A stretch of DNA of 58,833 nt from MED-G105 sp050331095 (lineage in GTDB: Bacteria > Pseudomonadota > Alphaproteobacteria > Caulobacterales > Parvularculaceae), in the NCBI GenBank assembly GCA_050331095.1, contig JBHJHE010000027.1:1-58833 (forward strand), in the 5' to 3' direction. Numbering within the stretch: the stretch's first letter is position 1; the number at the start of each line of letters is the position of its first letter. The notes below the pieces were generated by a model. That model worked only from the letters and a program-made list of their open reading frames with translations. It had not been told where the DNA came from and did no database searches. Made by a program: the position numbers and the translations under genes. Shown here one piece after another: positions 17,248 to 25,517 of this stretch.

Positions 17248-18028
17248 GCCGCGGCACTATCATTACGCGATCGCGCGCCGCGCCGACCTCCACGGTCAGG
17301 CGGACGGGTTCGACGCGCGGCCCATCGCGCCGATCGACGGCGCCGACCGCGGTCTGTTCAGCGTCGACATTGGCGAGCTCGCGTTGATCGTCAGCGAAAC
17401 AACGGATGACGACATCCTCGCGACGCGGCGGAACATGCTCGCGCACACGCGGGCGCTTGAGGAGATCATGGGCCGTGGCCCGATCCTGCCGTTCCGCTTC
17501 GGCATCGTCGCTGCGCCTGGCGAAGGCGCCGCGCGGGCGATCGCGTCGCGCGAGAGCGATCTTTCCCGCCAGCTCAAGGCGCTGGAAGGCCGATATGAAA
17601 TGGGCGTACGGATCACCTGGAACGAGAAAGCGGCGATGAACGCTGTCGTCGCCGACGAGCCAAGCTTGCGCGCGGCGTACGAACGGCTCCAGGGCCGCTC
17701 TGAAACGGAGACGCACTACGAGCGCATCGAGCTCGGCCGGCGGGTGCATGATGCGCTCAGCCTCCGGCGCGCTTCCGACGCCGACCGGTTCGAGCGCGAA
17801 TTGGCCGGCAAGGCGCTCGACTGGCGCCGGCACGAAACCAATGACGACTTCACGGTGCTGAGCGCCGCGTGCCTCGTCGACGCCGAGGCCGAACGGGCCG
17901 TCAGCGGCGCGCTCGACGCGCTCGACGCCGCTGCTTCGGATGTCTACGCGATCAAGGTCGTCGCGCCGGCCCCGCCATTCAACTTCGTCGACATCGACCT
18001 CGGCGCGCCGTCCGCGGCGGCGGCCTGA
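17240..18028 (+). CDS. gvpF: Gas vesicle protein GvpF/GvpL family
   Basis: This 262-residue protein shows the GvpL/F pattern: an N-terminal half with HYHYAIARR and the nearly universal RGPILPFRFGIVAAP, a central helical region, and a C-terminal half ending in APAPPFNFVDIDL. GvpF contacts GvpA and is an essential early assembly factor. ATG at 17240 overlaps the gvpH stop, and gvpG follows after 11 bp; this F-G order is the usual one. It is one of four GvpL/F-type proteins in the operon, and the best conserved. Confidence 0.92.
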   Translation: MAEPRHYHYAIARRADLHGQADGFDARPIAPIDGADRGLFSVDIGELALIVSETTDDDILATRRNMLAHTRALEEIMGRGPILPFRFGIVAAPGEGAARAIASRESDLSRQLKALEGRYEMGVRITWNEKAAMNAVVADEPSLRAAYERLQGRSETETHYERIELGRRVHDALSLRRASDADRFERELAGKALDWRRHETNDDFTVLSAACLVDAEAERAVSGALDALDAAASDVYAIKVVAPAPPFNFVDIDLGAPSAAAA

Positions 18029-18039
18029 GGGAGGGACCA

Positions 18040-18294
18040 ATGGCGCCAATCGGTCTCCTGACGAAGCTCATCGCCGCGCCGGCGCTTGCCCCGGCGAAGA
18101 GCGCCGCCTGGGCGATCCGTCAGGTGCACGATGCGGCCTACAAAGAGCTTTACGACCCGGAGTCGATCAAACGTCAGCTGATAGAACTGGAGCGCCAGCT
18201 TGAGGCGGGCGAGATCGATGAGGAAACGTTCGAAGAGTTGGAGCTGGCATTGCTGACGCGCCTGCGGGATGCGTCGCGGCGGGACGAGGACTGA
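18040..18294 (+). CDS. gvpG: Gas vesicle protein GvpG
   Basis: This 84-residue protein matches GvpG: hydrophobic N-terminus (GLLTKLIAAPALAPAKSAAW), then IRQVHDAAYKELYDPESI and a charged helix LIELERQLEAGEIDEETFEE. GvpG is a small assembly factor that typically pairs with GvpF. A long in-frame upstream extension overlaps gvpF; the ATG at 18040 behind GAGGGA is clearly the true start. The Cdc48-type ATPase gene starts two bases after its stop. Confidence 0.93.
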   Translation: MAPIGLLTKLIAAPALAPAKSAAWAIRQVHDAAYKELYDPESIKRQLIELERQLEAGEIDEETFEELELALLTRLRDASRRDED

Positions 18295-18296
18295 CG

Positions 18297-20537
18297 ATGG
18301 CGGGCGAGGGGATTGCGGCGGCGATGGCGCGCGATGCGGAGGCTGCGGGCGCGGACGCGAAAAGCGTTGCGTGCGCGGTGGTCGATGCGGCGGCCGCCGA
18401 CGCGCGCAAGGGCGTCTTCCGCCTCGACGCCGCGAGTCGCGCCGCGCTCCACCTCCATGCGGGCGACGTCGCATCGGCAAGGTGCGGCGACAAAGTCGCT
18501 TACGGACGGATCATGCCGGCGGCCGGCGAAGATAGTAAGGAGGCGCGCATTGCGCTTAGCGCCGACGCGCGCGCGTTTCTCGGCGTCGACGTGGGCGGCG
18601 AGGCGCGCGTTTCGCCGGCGCCGCTCGCGTCGGCGGCCCGGCTGGTCCTGTCGCTCAAGGACGGTTCGGCGGCGTCCATTCTTGGCTTGAAGAAACTCCT
18701 GCGCCGGGAGCTGATGAACCGGCCGGCTTTCGTCGGGGAGCGCGTCGAAGTGCGGCTCGTCGGCGGCCGGCGCGTCGTCGCCGACGTGAAGACCGTCGTG
18801 CCAGCCGGCGAGGATGCGGGCGCGCGCGCCGCGATCGTCGGAGAGGGAACGATCGTGGATCTCGCGAGCGACGCGCCGCAGTCGACGCCGGCGAGCGCCG
18901 TCGGTTACGACGAGCTTGGCGGGCTCGGACCTCAGCTCGCGCGCGTACGCGAAATGATCGAAACGCCGATCAAGAACCCGACCCTCTTCGCCCATCTCGG
19001 TGTCGAGCCGCCGAAGGGCGTGCTTCTTTCCGGGCCGCCGGGCACCGGCAAAACGCTGCTCGCGCGGGCGGTCGCCGAAGAGTGCGGCGCGGCGTTCTTC
19101 CAGATCAACGGGCCGGAAATCGCCAGCAAGCACTTCGGCGACAGCGAAAAACAATTGCGCGAGATATTCGACGCGGCGGCCCGCAAGGCGCCGAGCGTCG
19201 TCTTCATAGACGAAATCGACGCCATCGCGCCGAAGCGCGAAAGCCTCGCCGGCGACCGCCAGGTGGAGCGTCGCGGCGTCGCCCAGCTTTTGACGTTGAT
19301 GGACGGATTGTCCGTGCGCGGCCAGATCACGGTGATGGCGGCGACCAATCTGCCGGACGCCATCGACGGCGCCTTGCGCCGCCCCGGCCGGTTCGACCGG
19401 GAAATCTCGTTCACGCCGCCGGACGCGGCCGGTCGGCTCGAAATCCTTGCGATTCACACCCGCGGCATGCCGCTCGCGGACGACGTCGACCTGAAAGCCC
19501 TGGCGGCCGAAACCCACGGCTATGTGGGGGCCGACCTCGCCGCGCTCGCTCGCGAGGCGGGCATGGCGGCGCTGCGTCGCTCCCTCGACCTCGTGCGCAC
19601 CGACGCCGCTGTCGACGTCAGCGCGATCCGCATCACGCGGGCGGATTTTCAGAACGCCGAACGCGACATTGTGCCGACGGCCGTACGCGAAGTTTTCACC
19701 GAAACGCCGACCGTCGGCTGGGCGGACGTCGGCGGGCAGGAGCGCGTCAAGCAGGCGCTTATCGAGGCTGTCGTCTGGCCTTTGCGCCACGAGGCGACGC
19801 TCGCACGCGCCGGCGTCGGGCCCGCCCGCGGCGTTCTCATGGCCGGCCCGCCGGGCTGCGGGAAGACGCTGATCGCCCGCGCGCTCGCCAAGGAGGCGGG
19901 GGTGAACTTCATCTCCGTGCGCGGACCGCAGCTGTTGAGCCAGTATTTCGGCGAGGCGGAGAAGGCCGTGCGCGACGTGTTCGCCAAGGCGCGTCTCGCC
20001 AGTCCGTGCGTCGTCTTCTTCGACGAAATAGACGCCATCGCGCCCATTCGCGGCGATGGCGGCGCGGCGATGGACCGGGTCGTCGCCCAGCTTCTGACCG
20101 AGATGGACGGCGTCGAGCGGCGCGCCGGCGTCTTCGTGCTCGCCGCGACGAACCGTCCGGAGGCGGTGGACCCGGCGTTGTTGCGACCGGGTCGTTTCGA
20201 CATGACGGTGACGCTGGCCGAGCCCGATATAGCGGCGCGCGGGCGAATCTTCGACATTCATACGCGCAGCATAGCGCTCGCGGACGATGTGGACGCGGCT
20301 GCGCTCGCGCGGGCGAGCGACGGGCTCTCCGGCGCTGATATCGAGGCCGTGTGCCGCCAGGCCGGCCTTTACGCCTGTCGACGGATGTTCGGCTACGGCG
20401 CGGCGCCCGTCGACGAAAAGCACTTATGGGTGCGCCAGACGGATTTCGAGGCGGCGCTGACGGATTTGCGCGAGCGGCGCGCGGCTCTCGCGCGGAACGG
20501 CGCGGCTGGGCGCGCGCAAGGTCGATTGGGGAGTTAG
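18297..20537 (+). CDS. Cdc48/VAT-type double AAA+ ATPase in the gas vesicle operon
   Basis: This 746-residue protein has an N-terminal Cdc48-like double-psi barrel region (about 25-200) and two AAA+ modules. D1 has Walker A GPPGTGKT near residue 245 and Walker B VVFIDEIDAIAP. D2 has GPPGCGKT near residue 518 and VVFFDEIDAIAP. Arginine-finger segments (RRPGRFDRE, LRPGRFDM) are present in both. Such unfoldases segregate or remodel protein assemblies and are commonest in archaea and eukaryotes. Here the gene follows gvpG by two bases and precedes more gvp genes, so a role in vesicle assembly or disassembly is likely, though inferred. Confidence 0.93.
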   Translation: MAGEGIAAAMARDAEAAGADAKSVACAVVDAAAADARKGVFRLDAASRAALHLHAGDVASARCGDKVAYGRIMPAAGEDSKEARIALSADARAFLGVDVGGEARVSPAPLASAARLVLSLKDGSAASILGLKKLLRRELMNRPAFVGERVEVRLVGGRRVVADVKTVVPAGEDAGARAAIVGEGTIVDLASDAPQSTPASAVGYDELGGLGPQLARVREMIETPIKNPTLFAHLGVEPPKGVLLSGPPGTGKTLLARAVAEECGAAFFQINGPEIASKHFGDSEKQLREIFDAAARKAPSVVFIDEIDAIAPKRESLAGDRQVERRGVAQLLTLMDGLSVRGQITVMAATNLPDAIDGALRRPGRFDREISFTPPDAAGRLEILAIHTRGMPLADDVDLKALAAETHGYVGADLAALAREAGMAALRRSLDLVRTDAAVDVSAIRITRADFQNAERDIVPTAVREVFTETPTVGWADVGGQERVKQALIEAVVWPLRHEATLARAGVGPARGVLMAGPPGCGKTLIARALAKEAGVNFISVRGPQLLSQYFGEAEKAVRDVFAKARLASPCVVFFDEIDAIAPIRGDGGAAMDRVVAQLLTEMDGVERRAGVFVLAATNRPEAVDPALLRPGRFDMTVTLAEPDIAARGRIFDIHTRSIALADDVDAAALARASDGLSGADIEAVCRQAGLYACRRMFGYGAAPVDEKHLWVRQTDFEAALTDLRERRAALARNGAAGRAQGRLGS

Positions 20538-20541
20538 GGCG

Positions 20542-21528
20542 GTGGCGAAGTACGAACTCCTCGGCGTCGGGTTCGCCGACGCGTTCAGCGACGAGGACAC
20601 GGCCTCGCTGAAGGGCCGCGGCGTCGAAACCGTACGCGTCGCAGACCTCGTCGGCTTCGTCTCGACGAGGCCGTTCCGCCTGTTGCCGCGACCGGCGAAC
20701 GCCGCCGGGCGGAATATTCTCCGCATCCAGCAGAAGCTCGAGGCGATCCTCGCCGTCGAAGGGTTTCTGCCGGCCGCGTTCGGCACGGCCTTCGACGAGC
20801 GCGAGGACGTGCAAGCATTCCTGATGCTGAACAAAGCGACGTTGCGCTCGTCGATCTCGACCCATGGGGCGTTTCATCAATACCAGATCGCCGTCACCTG
20901 GCGCCCGGAGCGCATGCTCGCCGCCCTCGGCCAAAGCGCCGAGGTCGAGGCGTTGAAGGCCGACGGCGCTGCCCGCGGCAAGAAGGAAGTGGCGAGCGCC
21001 CTCCAGTCGGCCGCGGCCGCGATGTGCGCAGCTATGAGCGGCGACGTTGTCGAGCGCGTCACCGAAGCGAGCGACCAATGCCGCCGCATCCCCGTCGGCG
21101 ACCCGCCGATGATCGCCAATCTCGTCTGCCTCGTGCGGCCGAGCGGCGTCGGCGAGCTGGAGACCGCGCTGGAAGAGATCGATGCGGACTATGACGACCA
21201 GTTGCTGATCAAGCTTTCCGGCCCCTTGCCGCCCTGTTCCTTCGCCTCGATCGTCAAGCGCGACGTGTCGCCGGAGGCCGTGCGCAACGCCAAGGAGCGC
21301 ATCGGCGTCGAGGACATTTCCTCGATGGCCGCGATCAAACGGGCGTACAAGGAGTTCATGAAGTCGGCCCACCCGGACGTCGGGGGCGCCGCCGAACTCG
21401 CGGACGAAGGCGCGAAAGCCTATCGGCTCTTGAAGCAGCTCGCGGCGATCGAAACGGACCTTCGCGCGCGGCTCGACCACAACAAGGCGATCTCGCTCTG
21501 CCATGTCGGCGCGTCGGAGGCGGCGTGA
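20542..21528 (+). CDS. GvpL/F-family protein fused to a C-terminal J domain
   Basis: The first ~225 residues of this 328-residue protein follow the GvpL/F plan (GFLPAAFGTAFDEREDVQAF, YQIAVTWRPERML, and a C-terminal KLSGPLPPCSFASI). A J-domain-like segment follows: GVEDISSMAAIKRAYKEFMK, then the HPD tripeptide at about residues 277-279 and DVGG, and helix IV. The HPD motif is what stimulates Hsp70 ATPase, so it could recruit DnaK to nascent vesicles. Start is GTG at 20542, four bases after the ATPase stop. Its own stop overlaps the next start (GTGA). Confidence 0.85.
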   Translation: MAKYELLGVGFADAFSDEDTASLKGRGVETVRVADLVGFVSTRPFRLLPRPANAAGRNILRIQQKLEAILAVEGFLPAAFGTAFDEREDVQAFLMLNKATLRSSISTHGAFHQYQIAVTWRPERMLAALGQSAEVEALKADGAARGKKEVASALQSAAAAMCAAMSGDVVERVTEASDQCRRIPVGDPPMIANLVCLVRPSGVGELETALEEIDADYDDQLLIKLSGPLPPCSFASIVKRDVSPEAVRNAKERIGVEDISSMAAIKRAYKEFMKSAHPDVGGAAELADEGAKAYRLLKQLAAIETDLRARLDHNKAISLCHVGASEAA

Positions 21529-22274
21529 GCGGGGATCGTCAAAATGGAGTTGGGGCGTTGATCGCCCATGGCGTCGTGCGTGCGGACGATCCGCGGCCCG
21601 CGCCGATTGACGCGTTCGACGCGGGCGCCGTCGTCTTCGTGCGCGCGGGCGACCTCGCCGTCGCAGCTAGCCGATTGCCGGCGACGATCGACGAGACGCG
21701 GCTCTTCGAAGAGCCGGCGGACGTCGAACGCCTCGCCCGAGCCCACAACCGCGTTCTCGTGGACATCGCCGAAAAAATCGACGTCGCGCCCATTCGTCTC
21801 GGCGCCGTGCATTCCGGCGTCGATGCGCTCTTTGATTTTCTCGATGCGGAGCGCGCCGCGTTCGAAGGCGCTTTACGCGCGGTCGCCGGCGCCGTCGAAT
21901 ACGCCGTCGACATCGCCTCCAACGGCCCCCAACCGGACGAGCCCGCCGCGCCCAGCGAAAGCGTCGCGCCGGTGTCAGGCCGCGATTACCTACGCGCGCG
22001 GGGCTTGCGGCGCAACGCCGCCCGCGACGCGGCCGCTGCGTTCGACGCCTTCGTCGACGAGGCCGCCGAACGCCTCTCCGCCCACGCGCGCAAATGCCTT
22101 GTCGAAACGACCGCCGCCGCGAGCGCCAGCGTCAAAGTGCTCGGCGCGCGGGCGCCGTCGGCCTCGTTCCTCGCGGCGCTCGATGAGATTTCACAAGGCG
22201 CCGCCGCCAACGGCTACGAATTCTCCGTAACGGGACCATGGCCGGCCTACAGTTTCGTCAATGGCGACGCGTGA
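21525..22274 (+). CDS. GvpL/F-family gas vesicle protein
   Basis: This 249-residue protein begins with GTG overlapping the previous stop. It retains the two-domain GvpL/F outline: DVAPIRLGAVHSGVDALFDF in the N-terminal half, the SGRDYLRARG segment at the domain junction that is frequent in this family, and the closing TGPWPAYSFV. It is more divergent than the copy at 17240. Its end overlaps the next GvpA-family gene by 14 bp. Which of GvpF or GvpL it corresponds to cannot be decided without a tree. Confidence 0.85.
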   Translation: MSGDRQNGVGALIAHGVVRADDPRPAPIDAFDAGAVVFVRAGDLAVAASRLPATIDETRLFEEPADVERLARAHNRVLVDIAEKIDVAPIRLGAVHSGVDALFDFLDAERAAFEGALRAVAGAVEYAVDIASNGPQPDEPAAPSESVAPVSGRDYLRARGLRRNAARDAAAAFDAFVDEAAERLSAHARKCLVETTAAASASVKVLGARAPSASFLAALDEISQGAAANGYEFSVTGPWPAYSFVNGDA

Positions 22275-22524
22275 GCCGGCTGCAGACGGCCGACCGCGCT
22301 ATGCCGCGCTCGGCGACGACGAGGAGACCCTCGTCCACGTGCTCGACCGCGTGCTCGACGTCGGCCTCGTCGCCGTCGGCGATCTGAAGATCACCGTCGC
22401 GGACGTAGAGCTCATCTATGTCGGCCTGAAGCTCGTCGTCTGCTCGGCGGACAAGATCGCAGGCAGCCCGACCATCGAGCGCGCCTTCGGCCCCGTGAGG
22501 CCCGCGGCGAGGCCCGCAGTATGA
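22261..22524 (+). CDS. gvpS: GvpA-family minor protein (GvpS-like)
   Basis: This 87-residue protein has the GvpA-family helix-strand pattern in divergent form: LVHVLDRVLDVGLVAVGDLK, then TVADVELIYVGLKLVVCSAD. It lies between two GvpL/F genes just before gvpK, the L-S-K arrangement known in other gvp clusters, which suggests GvpS. It is probably a minor shell or nucleation component and not the main rib protein. ATG at 22261 lies 14 bp inside the previous gene; its stop overlaps the next ATG (ATGA). The family is certain; the symbol is not. Confidence 0.8.
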   Translation: MATREPAADGRPRYAALGDDEETLVHVLDRVLDVGLVAVGDLKITVADVELIYVGLKLVVCSADKIAGSPTIERAFGPVRPAARPAV

Positions 22525-23210
22525 CGCCCGAGCCGCTGGAGATCGTCGGCGTCGGCGCTGCGGGCGCGCTGCAGCGCCTCGTGGCGAACGGCGATGTCGC
22601 GTCCGCCGATCTCGTCGCGGCGGGATCGCTCGCGGCGGTGGTCGAGCGCGCCGGATTGGACCCAGACGGCCCGGCGGCGCGGGCGCGTTACGATCGCGTC
22701 GCATCGATCATGGAGCGGACGGACTTTCTCCCCGCCCGGCTCGGCGTGCGCGCCGCTGACGCTTGCGCCTTGCGCAGCTGGCTCGTGCGTCGGGGGGCCG
22801 CCTTGCGGGGCGCGCTCGCGGACTACGGCGCGTCGAGCGAGTTCGCATTGCGGTTTTCGCCGCCGCCGTCCGACAACGACCGGGGCTCGCGGATAGACAG
22901 CGGACGGGCCTACCTGAATGCGGCGCGCGAACGCTCGGCCGCGCGCCGCGCCTTCGTTACAGCGGCGGAGAACGTGCTCGACCGCGCCGCCGCCTGGCCC
23001 GGGGCTCAGGGCGCGAAGATGTCGCCGGCGACGGCCGACCTTGGCGACCCTGTGCGCGCGAGCATCCTTTTCCGCCGCGACGCGGCGCTCGACGACTTCG
23101 TCGCGGCACTGAGCGACTGGGCGCTGCGCGACTTGCCGAGCGGCGCGACGGCGAGCGCTCGGGGACCCTGGCCGCCCTTCGGGGCATTTGATTTTGCGAC
23201 GGCGACATGA
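22521..23210 (+). CDS. GvpL/F-family gas vesicle protein
   Basis: This 229-residue protein is the fourth GvpL/F-type member: MERTDFLPARLGVRAADA in the first half, SGRAYLNAARERSAARRAF at the junction and the ending ARGPWPPFGAFDF. It is shorter and more diverged than the copy at 17240. Both ends overlap neighbours through ATGA, so it is translationally coupled to the gvpS-like gene and to gvpK. It is probably one of several different GvpF/L proteins that form the assembly complex around GvpA. Confidence 0.85.
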   Translation: MTPEPLEIVGVGAAGALQRLVANGDVASADLVAAGSLAAVVERAGLDPDGPAARARYDRVASIMERTDFLPARLGVRAADACALRSWLVRRGAALRGALADYGASSEFALRFSPPPSDNDRGSRIDSGRAYLNAARERSAARRAFVTAAENVLDRAAAWPGAQGAKMSPATADLGDPVRASILFRRDAALDDFVAALSDWALRDLPSGATASARGPWPPFGAFDFATAT

Positions 23211-23572
23211 GCGAAGCCGAAACGATCCGTATCGCCGATCTCTTCGAAGGCGAGGCCGGGGCCGGCGTCGCTGAAGCCCTGCGCGCCGGCGTCGAAGCCG
23301 GCCGCCTGCCGAGCGAAGTGCGCATCGATCCGGAGACGGTTGAGCGCGACCTCGTGCGGCTCGTGCTGACGCTCGTCGAATTCATCCGCCAACTGCTTGA
23401 AGCCCAGGCGGTGCGGCGTATGGAGAACGGAACGTTAACGCCCGACGAAGAGGAGCGCCTTGGCGCGACGCTGATGCGCGCGCGGGAGAAAATCGTCGAG
23501 ATCGCCGAACGCCTTGGCCTTGGCGCCGACGAGCTGACGCTAGATCTCGGACCGTTGGGCCGGCTTGTCTGA
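23207..23572 (+). CDS. gvpK: Gas vesicle protein GvpK
   Basis: This 121-residue protein matches GvpK: RIDPETVERDLVRLVLTLVE, FIRQLLEAQAVRRMENGTLT, then EERLGATLMRAREKIVEIAE and the ending DLGPLGRLV. GvpK is an essential small assembly factor. It is coupled by ATGA to the preceding gene and is the last recognised gas vesicle protein of the operon. The gene after it, at 23661, is separated by 88 bp. Confidence 0.94.
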   Translation: MSEAETIRIADLFEGEAGAGVAEALRAGVEAGRLPSEVRIDPETVERDLVRLVLTLVEFIRQLLEAQAVRRMENGTLTPDEEERLGATLMRAREKIVEIAERLGLGADELTLDLGPLGRLV

Positions 23573-23660
23573 TCGGCGCGCGCCCCCGGCGTTTACCCTG
23601 TTTTCGGCATTTCCTGATCGAAACGAGAACCAGCAGAGCTTTCAACGAAAGGGGGCGACG

Positions 23661-25448
23661 ATGGCGGGTTCAACGCCAGCCCTGCGCGTCGCATACGGCG
23701 CAAGCCGCCTTGACGATCCGAACGCGGGGCTCGCGCCGGCGCCGGTCGCGCCAACGCCTAGCGCTGCGGAGGCCGCCGGGGCGGCCGTCGTCGAGGCGCT
23801 CGACGCGCGCCTTGCGGCCGTCGAAACGGCGCTGCTCGACCAGACGGACCGCCTCGACTTCCTCGTCGAGGCGTCGGCCGCGCTCGCCGAGGCCACGGCG
23901 GGGCCCCTCGAGGAAGACGAACCAGCCGCACAAACCATCGAGCGCGCCTTGAGCGAGTTCGCGGCGCAGACGGCGGACGAATTCGACCGCCGCCTGAACG
24001 CGCGGGTCGCGCGGGCCGAAAGCCGCCTTGCAGAGCATATGAGCGACGCGGTCGCCGGCGATCTGGTCGCCGCGCTCGACGAGGCCGTCGCCCGGTGCGA
24101 AGCCGCCGCCGAGCGGGCGGCGGCGGAAGTCGCCGGCGCGCGCGATCAGTCCACGGTCGATGTGATTTTCGAACGTCTCGACGACATCGCCGCGCGGGTC
24201 GACGCTGCGGCCGCCGACGGCGCAGAGCGCGCTGTGGCCCTCGATGAACGGCTCGGGCGCATCGCCGAAACGGTCGCGTCCGCGCTGTGCAGTCCCCAGG
24301 CGGACGAAACGGCGGAGGAACGCGCGCGGATGCGCGCCGGCCTCGACGTCGTACGCGACGCCGTCGCCGGGCTCGACGCGCGGCTCGACGCCATGGCGCC
24401 CACGCTCGGCAAGCTCGACGCGCTGAAGGGCCTTGCCCAACTCGACCGCCTCAAAGCGCTCGACCGCCTCGAAGCGCTCGACCGCCTTGAGGCGCTCGAT
24501 CGCCTTCAGGCGTTGGATCGGCTTCAAGAACTCGACAAGCTTCAGCGTCTCAGCGCTTTGGACAAGCTCGACGCTCTGCCGGATATCGCGGCCGACGCCG
24601 TGAAGACCCTAAGGGAGGCGGTGACGGAAACGATGTCGGACGCAGCGTCCGCCGCGTCGCAGCCGGCGCAAATCTCGCCGCCCGCCCATCTCGCGCGCAC
24701 CGTCGAGGCGTTCGAGCCGGACCGACAGGGTTTGGAACGCGTACGGATGGGGTTCCGCCTACTTTTGCGCGACCTGACGGAAGAGAGCGACGCTCTCAAA
24801 AGCGCCGTTTCGGCGGTTAAAGCCGCCGCGCGCGAGGTCGCCCGGCGCCCGCAGACGGTCGCGCCGTCGACGCCCGCGCGCGTTATTGACGCCGCCAGCG
24901 CTCAAGGCGTTCCGATGGCGGAGCGTGAGAGCCTGGAGCGCGTTCTCGTCGGTTTTCGCTTGCTCATGCGCGAGCTTGGGACGGAGACGAACGAATTCGC
25001 CGATATCGTCAAAAAGCTTCGCGCTACGGCCAACGGGTTGGAGGCGCCGGCGGAGGCGTCGCGTTTCGCCGGGATCGCCGACGCCCTCGCCTCGGAAATC
25101 GTCAACATACGGCCCACGATCGACGCTGCGCTGCGCGCGGCGCCCTCCGGCGAGCCGCCTGCGCTCGGCGAGGCCGTCAACGCAGCGCGCGCCGCTCTCG
25201 CGCCGTTTCCGGATCTTGCGCGCCAAATGTCGTCAGCGGCCGGCGAAATACGAGCCGTAGCGGGCGCATCTAGCGGATCGGAACAATTTGAATCGATCAT
25301 GGGGGGCGTCGTTAACAAAATTGATCGATTTACGGATGTCGCAGCGGCGCTAAGCCGCCGCATCGATCGATTGTCCGCCCTCGCGGCGGGCCAGGCGGAG
25401 CGGGGCGAAAAATTCGATGCCGGACCGAGCGCATTGACGCGGTTTTAA
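23661..25448 (+). CDS. Large repeat-containing coiled-coil protein between gvpK and the PYP genes
   Basis: This 595-residue Ala-rich helical protein starts at an ATG behind GAAAGGGGG; an upstream in-frame start lies inside gvpK. Residues about 260-306 are a hexapeptide repeat (LDRLEA and variants). Two copies of a ~37-residue module follow, beginning LERVRMGFRLLLRDLTEES (about 358) and LERVLVGFRLLMRELGTET (about 425). No GvpC gene is recognised in the cluster, and GvpC is also a helical ~33-residue repeat protein with Leu-rich motifs. A GvpC-like outer stabiliser is one possibility, but I see no firm sequence match. Filament or scaffold functions are alternatives. Confidence 0.7.
   Translation: MAGSTPALRVAYGASRLDDPNAGLAPAPVAPTPSAAEAAGAAVVEALDARLAAVETALLDQTDRLDFLVEASAALAEATAGPLEEDEPAAQTIERALSEFAAQTADEFDRRLNARVARAESRLAEHMSDAVAGDLVAALDEAVARCEAAAERAAAEVAGARDQSTVDVIFERLDDIAARVDAAAADGAERAVALDERLGRIAETVASALCSPQADETAEERARMRAGLDVVRDAVAGLDARLDAMAPTLGKLDALKGLAQLDRLKALDRLEALDRLEALDRLQALDRLQELDKLQRLSALDKLDALPDIAADAVKTLREAVTETMSDAASAASQPAQISPPAHLARTVEAFEPDRQGLERVRMGFRLLLRDLTEESDALKSAVSAVKAAAREVARRPQTVAPSTPARVIDAASAQGVPMAERESLERVLVGFRLLMRELGTETNEFADIVKKLRATANGLEAPAEASRFAGIADALASEIVNIRPTIDAALRAAPSGEPPALGEAVNAARAALAPFPDLARQMSSAAGEIRAVAGASSGSEQFESIMGGVVNKIDRFTDVAAALSRRIDRLSALAAGQAERGEKFDAGPSALTRF
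24441..24578 (+). repeat. In-frame hexapeptide repeat (Leu-Asp-Arg-Leu-x-Ala)
   Basis: About seven degenerate 18-bp units of the type CTCGACCGCCTCGAAGCG encode L-D-R-L-(E/Q/K)-A repeats in the coiled-coil protein. Third positions vary more than the peptide does, so the protein repeat is under selection and is not a recent DNA duplication alone. Confidence 0.8.
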
Positions 25449-25517
25449 CAACGTTCGCTTCATAACGCAGGGGCGTGAGGTTCGTCGGACGCCCAACAGA
25501 TTATTCGGAGAATTCCA

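Noticed and set aside
18174..20423. A 749-codon minus-strand open frame
   Set aside because: It is the antisense of the Cdc48-type ATPase; high GC codon bias keeps it open. It has no recognisable motifs.
24441..24578. Tandem repeat considered as a CRISPR or minisatellite
   Set aside because: Units are 18 bp, in frame, without spacers, and degenerate at third positions; they encode a protein repeat.
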